Assembly (NCBI GenBank): GCA_025917655.1
Contig: CP084613.1
Location: 3,784,001-3,848,000, forward strand
Source of the DNA: Chlorella sorokiniana
Taxonomy: Eukaryota > Chlorophyta > Trebouxiophyceae > Chlorellales > Chlorellaceae
Direction of reading: 5' to 3'
DNA: 64,000 nucleotides
The position numbers and the translations under genes are program-made. Each line of letters starts with the position of its first letter. Positions within the stretch are counted from its first letter, which is position 1. Positions 35,011 through 45,266 of this stretch are shown here, one piece after another. The notes under the pieces are model-generated. The model was not told the DNA's origin, did no database searches, and saw only the letters and a list, made by a program, of their open reading frames with translations.

Positions 35011-35320
35011 GGCGGGCAACGGAGGTGGTTGCGCTGGAATGCAGCAATGATGGCTTATGAAGGCGCACAGGGTGCCTTGATTATCGAAATGACAATGCAC
35101 CGGTTTGGCTCACACACAGGCTCACCAATCCAGGTTGCCGGTACCTTTACTTGCCTCTGCTTGTACTGTCCACATGAGGCCCCCGCAGTCATCCGACTCC
35201 GTCACCGCTTTAATTCACTGCTTCACCTTCGATTGTACTAGCGCAAAAGCCCATAACATCACAACATCGAATCGTAGACTCTCCCTTGTTTCGTTCCTTG
35301 TTTCGTTACCACGGCCTTCA
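35011..35320. other. Intergenic region between divergent genes
   Basis: About 310 bases between two plastid-type genes. No promoter element recognised. Confidence 0.4.
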
Positions 35321-36532
35321 ATGGCTACCTCACGGGCCGTTGATCTGGCCTTGCAGTTTTGCTGCCCCCTACACGCCCAAGGGGCTCGTGCTTCAGTGCG
35401 GCGCAGCACTCGCGGCGGCCCTGCCGCGTTTTTGAAGGGCGGCTGGGGCTTGCCAGCACGCTCTCGGAGCACAAGGCTTGCAGTCCAAGTGACCAAAGTC
35501 ACAGCTCTACAGCAAGTGGAGACTGTGAGGTGGGAGGCAATGCACAAGGAATGCAGCCGCCATTATCATCTCGCTTCCTCTCATGCCTCACGCGTGCTAC
35601 GTTTCTGGTCTTGCCACTGCCCCACACGTGCAGCGTGGAGCTGCCCTCCTCCGAAATGAAGGGTGCGGTGCAGCTGACGCGGCTGCGGGCGGGCGCCGGC
35701 TACGCCATTGTGATTGCGGCGGTGGAGGTGGGCTCGGCGGCCGCGGCTGCGGGCGTGCGCCCGGCCAGCAGCTGCTGGAAGTCTCAGACCCCATTCGACC
35801 CAACGAAATGTGGCGGCTGAACGAAAACTCCAGCCTGCGTCACGTGCGCCAAGCAGTACGCATGCGCGTGCCTGACACAACGACGCTGCTGTTGACGGCG
35901 GCGCCGATCCACGAGTGGGTGCGGGAGGTGGCCGCCGCACGTGCTGCGGCCCAGCAGCTGCCGCCAAGTGAGCCCGAGGGCCAGTCCGATGCCGCATCAG
36001 CCAGCGGTGCGTCCACGGACGAGCCTGACCTCCTGTCCAACATCGTGGCGGCAGTGCAGTCCGGGGAGAGCTTTGACGACGCGGCTCCCCAACCTGAGGA
36101 CTCCAGTCAGGCAGGGGCGCCCAGCGTGGCTCAGCAGCTGGAGGAGCGGTACAAGCGGCAGCAGGAGGGGTCGGGGGAGGAGGGGCGGCGCCGCGCAGCA
36201 GGATCTGACTGCTCTGGAGAAGCGGCAGAAGCGGCGCAAGGAGTACTTTGAGCAGGCGAGGCACCTGCTGCGCGCCGTCAGGAAGAGCTGGGATGTTGCC
36301 AGTTTTTCGCCGTCTTGTTTGCCTTACTGGATAAGTGGCTGCCCCCACCTTGACCTTCAGCCAAGCCTCTCCACGCTCCTGCTTGCCCCCTGTGCAGGCC
36401 AGCCAGCGCAACGACGGACCGTTCTTTGCGGGCGTGGCGGCCCTGTTTGTGCTGCCCCCAGCCATCATCCTTCTGTATGCCTTTGCCAGCGGTTACATCG
36501 ACCAGCTGGATATGTATGGGCAGCTACGCTGA
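35321..36532 (+). CDS. Plastid-type protein with PDZ-like domain and C-terminal membrane anchor
   Basis: Exons: 35321-35529, 35634-36255 and 36398-36532. The N-terminus is basic and Ser/Ala-rich (MATSRAVDLALQFCC..., then RSTRGGPAAFLKGG), suggesting import into the plastid. Exon 2 encodes a PDZ-like fold: VELPSSEMKGAVQL, IAAVEVGSAAAAAGVRPGQQ (the usual PDZ turn, in which a G is missing near 35763) and LLLTAAP. An acidic, Ser/Asp-rich linker and a basic helix (ALEKRQKRRKEYFEQ) follow. The last exon holds one transmembrane segment (FFAGVAALFVLPPAIILLYA) close to the stop. A second slip lies near 36195. The intron after 36255 has a GC donor. The partner is unknown; the PDZ call is by pattern only. 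Confidence 0.6.
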
Positions 36533-36993
36533 AGCTGCGCACCGCTGGGTTGGTGCCGCCACTAGCGCGTTGCTGCTGCAGCTTGAGGGGCTGGCGCACC
36601 CGGCAGGGCGCTCACGCAGCAGGAGGAGGACCCAGCGCTGGCTCTAGCGCAGGATGTGCATTGTACTGATCCGTTGCTGATTGCTGAGTGATACCCTTCA
36701 GCTTACTAGTACTTTGCCCCTGATGTTTTTCACCACATCGTCATGGCTTACAGTGCCTGCATGCTGAGCGCGTTTTCTCATTTCATCGAGGGCAGGCCCT
36801 GTTATCATCAATTTGATCTGATGTTGAATGCTTGAGAAGTTTGCATTTTAACAAGCCACCCTGCTCCACCTTTGCCCTGCCCAACTTGTCCCATTTCAAC
36901 CCCATTCGAAGGGGTATCCGGCTTTGCATGTGAGCCAACACCATCAAACCGATTACGTTCATGACCATAGGAGCGAAGCGCGCGCGCGCGCTC
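36533..36993. other. Intergenic region between convergent genes
   Basis: Contains a minus-strand TGTAA signal at 36748-36752 suited to the SET-domain gene. Otherwise featureless. Confidence 0.45.
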
Positions 36994-38932
36994 TCACCAG
37001 CGGGGCGTGGCTCTCCTCACCGCCGCAAGCTGAGCAGCGGGCGGGCTGGAGCCGTCGCCAAAGGCTGCCAGCACAGCCTCGCAGAGGGCGACGCCCCTCT
37101 TTAGAATGCGCTTCTGCTCTAACCGCCACTGCAGCACCACGCACAGACGCTCTACATGCTGCTGCTGTTGCCGCCGCTGCTGCTGCTGGCTGGCAGCGTC
37201 AGCGCCTGCGTGGCAGGCGCTGCAAGCTGCCTCTGGCCGGGCCGCCGCTCCTGCGCCGGGCAAGCTGAGCGCTGCCAGCTGGCGTTCATCCTGCTCCTGG
37301 CTGGTGGGGAAGGCGTCCAGTGCGGCCTGGCACGCTTGCCTCAGCGCCGCAAATGCTGCCTGCTCGCTGGCCGCGCTGACCGGCCGGTCGGCCAGCGCTC
37401 GGCAGGCCAGGGTGCGGCGCACTGCTGAGCTGGCGCAGCCCAGGCGCAGCGCGCGCAGCAGCTTCCAGCTGGGCGTGCCGCTGGCGTGGAGGTACGCATC
37501 TGGTGCGGCTCCGCCATCGCCGTGGCCTCCACCGCTGTCGCCCAGCCCCAGCTGCTGGCGCACCGCCGCCGGCAGCGTGCACGGCGGCAGCAGGGCGGTG
37601 TCGTGGGGGTTGGCGCCGGGGGCAGTACAAACCCGTAGTGGCGCAGCAGCTCCAAATTGGTGTGCCGCCCGTAGCAGAGGAACACCTGCTCCCCTGCTGC
37701 ATAGCTGTCGAGGGGAAGGCCAGGCGTGGAGGCAGGTGAGCCTTCACAGCGGCACACTTTGACAGGGATCAATTGCAGATAACAGCTTCCAACCAAAGGC
37801 TTGCTAAAAGGCCGCCTGGGCAGCACTGCAACGCGTGACTGATGCAGGAGCCAGGCTTCCGGAGGGCTCACCACGCACGTGCCGTGATGCAGTATAGGCC
37901 GGCAGCCGCGTCCAGCTGGCCATCGCCAGCGAGAGACCCCTCCTCCTCCCCCGCCGCACCAGCTGCTGCGCAGGGTGATGCTATCGCTGCTGCAGCCGCG
38001 TCTGACCCTCGACCAGGTGACACTTGTGCTGCCAAGTCTGCGGCAGCTGCAAGCAGCTGCTCCTGGGTCGGGGCAAAGGGCGGCGGCGGTGGGCGATAGT
38101 TGTGCAAGTCGCCAAAAGGCGTCAGCGCGCCCGCCGAGTCAAACGGGAGGTACATGGTTCGGCTGGACAGTGTGGATGCAGCCCAGAGCCAGGCGCCGCG
38201 GCTGCGCCACTTGGGCGCCAGCTGCAGCGCGCGCAGCAGCGGCAGCACGCCCGCGTGCTGCTCCAGCGCGGCCGCCGCCGCAGCGCGGGCCATCTGCACG
38301 GCGTGCGGCGCCTGCAGTTCCGATGCTTGGCCCTCTGCCAGGCACATGGCTGTGCTGTAGCTGTGGGGCAGGCTGCGGATGTAGGGCTCCCAGAAGGATT
38401 CGGGGCCCCTGGCGGCTTCATGAAGCAGGTGTGCGGCCAGCACCTGCTCCGAGCTGAGCCCCGCGCCGTGCAGCAGCAGCGCCGCACTGAACACCGGATC
38501 GCGCTTGGCACTCTCTATGCTCATGAGGAGGCGGCGCGGCACGCGCAGGACGCAAGCGCCTGTGGGTGAGTGAGTGAAAGGAGGAGTTGGCTGGCTGCCT
38601 GCCCAAATGGCGGCAGGCGGGCAGGCAGGCGGGCATGGGCGGGGCTTGCCTGCTGGTATGTCCTGCGTTGCCAGCACTCCTCTCCAACCTTCAGCGACGT
38701 AGGCAGCTCGAATGCCGTTCCATTGCACGCCTCCAGCCCGGCACCAGTCCAGCAGGTCCGAACTCACTGGCCTGGGGGCTTCAGCACACATCGCGGTGGC
38801 TGCTTTGACAAGGAACGTGATATTGCGAGCTGGAGCGTAGTGGGGGATGCGGTACATGGGAGGCGCTGCCATGTCTCCCGCCGCTGCATTCAGCAAGATG
38901 CCCTGGAGTTGATGGGAGCTGAACTGGTGCAT
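36994..38932 (-). CDS. SET-domain protein lysine methyltransferase (Rubisco LSMT/SETD3-4 type)
   Basis: Exons: 38650-38932, 37872-38559 and 36994-37704. The SET domain starts DLLDWCRAGGVQWNGIRAAY with GVLATQDIPAG joined to ACVLRVPRRLLMS across a GC-AG intron. The I-SET region follows, with ESFWEPYIRSLPHSY. A degenerate-looking PFGDLHNY stands where the family has a P-x-x-D-x-x-N-H motif. The C-terminal SET part is YAAGEQVFLCYGRHTNLELL and HYGFVLP, and a helical substrate-binding domain follows (VVLQWRLEQKRILKRG). These enzymes methylate lysine (Rubisco large subunit, aldolase) or histidine in actin; the target here is not shown. One base appears missing near 37610. An acidic, Pro-rich insert separates the two SET halves. 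Confidence 0.85.
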
Positions 38933-39313
38933 TTACAATATATCGCAGAAACTAATTGACACTGGCAAGGGCACATTCATTTTCTTTCATGGCAATGCAT
39001 ATGGCACATCATGTTGCTAGGTGTACGGATGCGCGGCAACAGCAAACAACGGCACAGAGCGGAAGCTACAGGCAACGGGATTATAGAACAAACAGGTAGG
39101 GCTCATGCATTGCATGCCTGATACATGGACAAAGCAGAAAAGATCCGCTTGCGCAGAATGTGCAGAGTGGCATCAAACGTAGGCTCAGGCGGTCTGGTAC
39201 AGGTGCTGTCGAATGATCTTGCCATGCAGTGAGCTTGCAGTTCTGGAATGAAAGAGAGGAGATTGGCAGGGACGTAAAACAGAGAAGGCGCGGTACAGAG
39301 TCAATGTACTGAT
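38933..39313. other. Intergenic region, tandem minus-strand genes
   Basis: 3' region of the monooxygenase gene and upstream region of the SET gene. A minus-strand TGTAA at 38933-38937 abuts the SET start and might end the monooxygenase transcript. Confidence 0.4.
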
Positions 39314-41286
39314 TCATACAGGAAGCTGAGAGTTCTTGCGCAACCTCGCAGCCACGACGCTCACAGCACTGGCCAGCGCCACAGCGACGGTGAGAGGCGC
39401 GCCGATGGTGGCGAGCAGCACTTGGTCGCGTTGGATCTGCGATTTCACTGCGCTGTAGGAAGCCCCCCTCGTTCATGAGCTGCTGGGAGGCAGGGCGGAC
39501 CCAGCCGCCGGTGGCCCTGCTCAGAGCGCCGCGGCCCGCCATGCTGGCGCCGCGCAGCACGGCAGCGGGCGCAGGCGGCCCCAGACAGATGAGGCGCCGC
39601 GAGTGGCGGCATCTGCATCCAGCCACAGCAGCGCGGCGGCATCAGGCAGGCGGGCCTCGTTGAAACGTCGGGGGCAGCTTCCAGGTTGGCGCCAGTCTCA
39701 TCCAGCACCTGCTCCCATCGACAGAAGGTGAGGGATGAGGAGGTGACGGTGCTGGCAGGGGAAACGTGGTGGTCCCTCCTCAGAGGCTGCCCAAACCCTT
39801 GCAGTGCCTGCTCAGCCGCTGCGCAGCATTCATACGTCAACCGTGGCACTGGCACGACCCACGGTGCGTACCCGCGCAAGCAGCCAGGCATCCTCCAGTG
39901 CCGCGTTGAAGCCGTGGCCGGTGCGCGGCGTGACGGCGTGGCCCGCGTCGCCCAGCAGCACCAGGGCGGGGCCGTGCAGCTGGGTCACGCTCACTCGCGT
40001 ACCGGCCACCACCTGTGGGCGTACCGCCAGCTGGGACGCCAGCTGCAGGCAGCCGGTGGGGGAGGGGGCGGGATGCAGTTGGACAACCGCTGGGCCAGGT
40101 GCTGATCCCTTGGCGTCCTAAGCTCAATGAGCAAGTGGGGGAACAAAGAAGAGGGGTGCAATGGTGGTGGGGCCGCATGCTGGGTGAAGCGCCGCACCTC
40201 TGGCAGCCACTCGCGGGGCAGGGCAGGGAACTCCTGCTCCAGGAAGCGGAGGCAGCACGGCGCGCCCTGCAGCGCATGCCAGCCGTCGCCCTCCATGGAC
40301 AGCATGCCGCGGGTGGTGCCGCTGGCGCTGTCGGTGACCAGGAAGGCGAGCGCCTTGTGGCGGCGGCCCGCCGCGCCCGCCGCGGGCAGCACGCGCAGCG
40401 TGTCGGCGGTCACGCCAGGCGCGGGCGGCAGCCCGGTGAAGACCTTGTAGCGAGCGGAGGACGGCTGCGCGCTGCTGGCCAGGCCCGGCACCTGCGCCTC
40501 CGCCGCGCGCCGCACCCGGCTCCAGCCGCCGTCGGCGCCCACCAGCAGGTCGTAGGATCGCTGCGAGGGGCGGGCGGTGCAGCACGGCGCGGGGCCGCGG
40601 CAGCGCAGGCTGTCGTGGCCGCAGAAGACCGCCGTGCGCGCCTGCAGGTCGGCCGCCTCGAACGACGTCTGCCAGTGCCAGTGGATGGGCAGATCCATGT
40701 CCTCGGCCTGCACGCACCGGCCGCACGTGGCCTGGTCAGCATGGGAAGCATGGGCAGCAGGGGAAGCAGTTGCTGCTGCCGGCCCGGCCCAGGCTTGCCG
40801 GACAAGAAAGTGCGGCATGTTCGTGAATGAAGCCGTTATACAACAAATCAAAACTGGCAAGTCAGATTGAGCCACCTGCTCCAGCATGGCGCACACAAAC
40901 GCGTGGCGGCTGCCCACGAGGAGCGGCTGCGCCCCAGCGGCGTGTGCAGGGCGTCCAGCCTGCTGGCGCTGCCCACATCCACGCTGCTCGCCCACTGCAG
41001 CCCGGAGCGGGCAGCCAGGGCGGGCACGTCAAAGCCCGCTGCCTCCAGCGCCCCGCCCGCGCCGGTGCAGGACCATCACAAAGGCTCGATGCCTGTCGGA
41101 AGCGTCTGCCAGCAGCGGCGAAGGCCGCCGCTCGTAGACGTGCACCTCAAAGCCGCGCTTGGCCAGGAACACGGAGGACAGGATGCCTGCGGGGCCGGCG
41201 CCGCAGACAACCGCGACCGGCGGCCGACTGGCAGCTGGGACAGGGCTTTGCGGGACAGAGGGCTCGCTTGGTGCAGCGCCCGACAT
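39314..41286 (-). CDS. FAD-dependent monooxygenase, kynurenine 3-monooxygenase-like, with C-terminal membrane anchor
   Basis: Exons: 40876-41286, 40198-40707, about 39890-40042 and about 39314-39821. The Rossmann motif VAVVCGAGPAGILSSVFLAK is followed by VHVYERRPSP. The second FAD/NADPH signature is LLVGADGGWSRVRRAA. The ribose-binding motif LLGDAGHAVTPRTGHGFNAA precedes LEDAWLLAR, and a tail segment reads RRFNEARLPDAAALLWLDAD. The end contains one hydrophobic span (ATIGAPLTVAVALASAVSVV) then RLRKNSQLPV, as in the mitochondrial outer-membrane anchor of KMO. Kynurenine hydroxylation is plausible but not proved; related group A flavoproteins act on other aromatics. Several one-base slips occur (near 41045, 40935, 39672 and 39463). 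Confidence 0.84.
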
Positions 41287-42420
41287 GTTTGTGGGGCTCA
41301 CAAGGTTGAACGAACGAGCCAGGAGGACCAATTAACGTGAAAATGTGCCTGGAGCTTCTCGGTACAGCGCCGCGTCTTGTTAGCGGCGGATTCAGGTTAA
41401 GCACTGAATCGTGTGAGAATGCCTGAACACTGCTCATAGGGATCTTTATACTCTTGATTGAAACGTCCAGCTGGCCCGCGCCCCTCTCTCTGCCACCTGT
41501 CCGCCGTGAAGGGAGCTTCCCACAGATCTCGCGTATTCAAAAGCTGCCAGTCATCTGTCGGAGTGCAAGGGTACTCCGGCAAGCACGGTTGGGGGCCTGG
41601 TCAAGGATGCTGATGAGCTGGTGAGGAGCGTCGGTGGTCAGTGGGAGCTTGACAAGCAGGCTGTCACAGGGATGGGCACTCTCCTTAAGGCATGTGGACT
41701 GCATGCTCGCAGACGGTTGAAGACGGTTCAATGAGCTGCGCGAAGCACCCTCTGTGACACTGCACATTGAGCCTTGGGGCAACGCTTGCCGGAGCACAGC
41801 GAGCAGGTTGGTGGCTGCACAGCAAGCGGAAGTGTGTTAAGCAAAGAAGCAACTGTTACAGAGAGACCAGACCAAAGCCTGGAAGCATCAGGGTGTCTGC
41901 CACTGTGCGTCAGCCCCAAACCCCTGAGATAGAGAGACGGTGAGACGCGCAGGCGGCAGATGGTCGGCGATCCAAACATCAGAACTGGTGCGGCAGAGTT
42001 GTCACTAGCGGGCCAATTCTGCGACGATCGGTTATGTATGATCAGGCCAGCCTCCCGCACACCAGAAAGAGGCCGGCATCTCAGATGTGCAGCCAATGTT
42101 CCTTGGGTTGAATCAGGTGGAGCCTGTGTCCGAGGAGCACACTGTCCGACAGCCCACTGTGACTGCATGCAATGTAATGATTACATTAACCACCCCGCAC
42201 CGCCGCCTCGTACTGCCACTCTCCCGCTCAAACGCGTGGAATCATCTTTCTCCCTCCAGAACCGTTCCCGCATTCCTAGTAGTCGCTTGTCCCTGATCGT
42301 TCCAGCCGCCGGCTGGCGCAGGAGGGTTGCGCGGGGGCCTGCTGCTGTCAACAACAGATTTGCTTGCCCTGACCCAAGCCGCCCCCACCGCCAGCAACAG
42401 CAGAGGATTGAGCAGCAGCC
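41287..42420. other. Intergenic region between divergent genes
   Basis: Over 1.1 kb between the monooxygenase and glycosyltransferase starts. Open frames exist on both strands but none has a recognisable domain or consistent splice signals. Confidence 0.4.
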
Positions 42421-44987
42421 ATGCTGAAGAAGCAGGCGGCGGGCATTTGGCCGCTGGCCCTTTGGTCGGTGGCCGCCACTGCGCTCCTCTTCTTCGCCGT
42501 CACCGGACCCAGCCTGAGCTCTGTGCAGCGACGGATGCTGCTTAGCCGGCCGCTGGGCACTGGGGACCTCACAGGCCTGGTGCTGGATCACCTGGCGAGC
42601 GGCAAGGTCGGCAGCTCTCCCGTCAGCCTGCTGTCAGCCAACTCCACGGCTTACAAGCGCGCTTTTGAGCGGTGCCGTCTGCCGCCTCCGGGCGCGCCGC
42701 CGCTGCCCAAGCTGAAGCGAGCGGGCGCTTGGGATGGCGCGCGCCCGAGGCAGCAGGCAACGCCACAGCCGTGGTCACGCTGCACATGGAAAGGTGAGTT
42801 GGGATCAAGCGGAGCAGGCGCGCCCTGCTGCATCCCTTGCTGTGCCCTGCTCGCTGCAGCCACCCACCCGATGTGCTGCCCTCCCCTCTGCAGGCTGCCG
42901 CTGCTGCAGGCCCACTGCGCCCTGTGGCCTCACACCATACAGGCCACGGTGTATGCCCCTGTGTCACCCAGCCGCCGCTTTGCGTGCGTCGACGAGGTGG
43001 CCAGCCCGGCCCAGCTGCGCGCCGGCTCCTCCTGGCTCGCCGCCCTGGGCCTGGGGCTGGGCCGCTGCCAGCACGCAGGCTGGTCGCTTGAGCGGCTGAG
43101 GGCGCGGGTGCGGGAGATGCAGAAGATCTCGCAAGAGATGGGTGCGTTGGCTGCAGCCGCTGTCCTCACCCGGCGGCGCCGTCCGTCGCTCGCAACGATG
43201 CGCTGGCTGCAAACCGCTGCGCCTTCGACCACCTTGCTATCTTCGCTCCCCCTGTGTCTCCCACGCCCAAGCGTGCTGTTGTACCCAGCCAGCCAACCCG
43301 CCACTCCTGCCTGCCCCTCCTGCAGGCGTGTGCAACCTCCAGGTGGAGCTTTGGACTGAGGAGGTGACGCCCGAGCTGGGAGCAGGCGCCGGCCTCATCC
43401 CGCAGGCAGCGTTGCAGAACAAGGCGCTGCTGGCACTGCAGCCTGAGGAGGTGCGGCGCTGGGAGGCGCGGGTCCACGCCGCCATGGGGGCGGTGCCCCC
43501 ATGTGCATGCCGAGCTCCCTCCTCAACGGCGCTTGCATCCCCTGTGTCGGCCACGCCTGCTGCGCTGCTGCGGCTGCCCCCGGTGCCTTGTTCAATGCTG
43601 ACTCGTGCCACGCTGCCATGCCGCACGCATGCCGGCGCAGGGCAAGGTGGACGAGGGGCATGCTGTGGTGCTGCTGGAGTCTGACATGGCGGCGGTGGAC
43701 GTGTGGCAGCTGCTCAACTCCAGCGTCCGCTGGGAGCGTGCGGCACGGGAGATGGGGGCGGGTGCTGCCCTCGTGCTGCCCGCCTTCCAGCTGTCGCCGC
43801 CGCCCAGCGTGCTCGAGGCGGAGGGCGGCGCGGGGGTGTTGCGGGGACCGGCTCTGGAGTTTGCAGTGAAGAATGCAATGGCCATCGCGACGGCGGGTGC
43901 GTCGCGTGTTCGCCTCGTCTATGCAAGAGCGCGACGGCCCTGTGATGGCAGCGCGACCTAGGCCCTTGGGACAACGGACCCCAACCTCGACATCTCACCT
44001 CAGTGTGCGGTCCCCCTCCTCCCCACGTGTGCAGACGGCGGCAAGTTTCCGCTGCACAAGAGATTCCTTGAGGGCAAGGCCCGCGTGTATGGCGATCACG
44101 GGTTCAGCAGCAGCCAGGAAGCAGCGATGCCAGCGCTGTGGTTTGAGGCGGGTGCGTCCCAACGGCGGCGCAAAAGAGCTGGCAGATCCGGTATGCGCTT
44201 GTGCCTGCCTGCGTGAGGGGCTTCTGTGCTGGTCGCCGCCCTGCTCTGGCCCTTGCCCCGCACGCCGCGCGTGCTGGCGGGCAGGCAGGCAGGCGAGAGG
44301 TAGGCTGGGTGCCGAGAGGGCGCGCTGAGCAGGATGAGGTGGCGCAGCGCGGGCGCCGGAGGGGCATGCCCTCCCGGCTCCCAGCCTCACCCCTCCCTGC
44401 CTGCCGCCCTGTGCTTCGTTTTGGCGTGGGGCCCACGCTCAAGCTCCTTCTTGCCTTGCATCCTGCGCCACCCGTCTCGTTACTGCAGGAGACATGCATG
44501 GGGAGGATGACGACGGCTACCCCGTCGCTCCGCAGCCGGGCTTTGCCCCCTTCACCGTGATGCGGCAGCGGCACGTGCCCTGGGCAGACGAGCGGCTGCG
44601 CGGCTCCTACTACCAGCGCGCGTGGCAGTCGCTTGCGGCGCGCTACATGGGGGTGCGCCACGTCGTGCAGCCCAACACCTTCACGCTGCAGCTGCCGCAC
44701 ACGCAGGCCTTCAGCAACGCTGAGGCCGCGGTCACCAGCTTCCTGGCGGTGAGTTGCTGCTCTGTGTGGTGGCAGCGCGTGCGCTGCCGTGCCTGCTGGT
44801 GGCCACGACTGCTTGCTGCTCCCAAGCTGCCTCCAGACTGAGTCGTGTCTGCGATGCGCTGCTCCCGCCGCAGATGGAGCCAGTCCTTCGCCAGATGGTG
44901 GAGGAATTGGCTGGCGATACGTACGTGCCTGTCACTAGTTTTGGCGAGTCTTGCCAGCTGAACATGCCCACGGCGGAAGTCTTCTGA
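42421..44987 (+). CDS. LARGE-like (GT49) glycosyltransferase, type II membrane protein
   Basis: Exons: 42421-42793, 42894-43141, 43326-43492, 43641-43896, 44035-44151, 44489-44748 and 44874-44987. A short cytosolic start is followed by one signal anchor (ALWSVAATALLFFAVTG), typical of Golgi transferases. The catalytic part opens AVVTLHMERLPLLQAHCALW, close to the LARGE/B4GAT1 start. It contains VVLLESDMAAVDVW, where a metal-binding acidic motif is expected, and FAPFTVMRQRHVPWADERL, like the GT49 PxY-x-V-x-R...P-x-DERF block. HVVQPNTFTLQLPHT then sits where the family has its xxFVxHxPH motif. A base is probably missing near 42745. The donor and acceptor are unknown; glucuronyl or xylosyl transfer is the family theme. 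Confidence 0.8.
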
Positions 44988-45266
44988 TTTGACGGGGCCA
45001 CAGCCAACCCAATTGTCCCCTGTTGATTGTCTTCCCTTGCAGCATGGGTTTTCCTCCTCTCACTCAAACTCTCTCTTCGAACTGCATGTACTAGTGAGGT
45101 TTGTGCTGCTAAATTCATTTCTTCATTGGTTCATTTTCTCCCTCATGCTTTTGTGAACACATTGAGCCAGCCCGCATCAAAGCAGGCGTACTAGCGGCGA
45201 TGTAGTGCTCCCCTGCAGAGGGCGGTTAGGGCTCAACGGGGCGCAATAGCGGCTGATGTTCTCATA

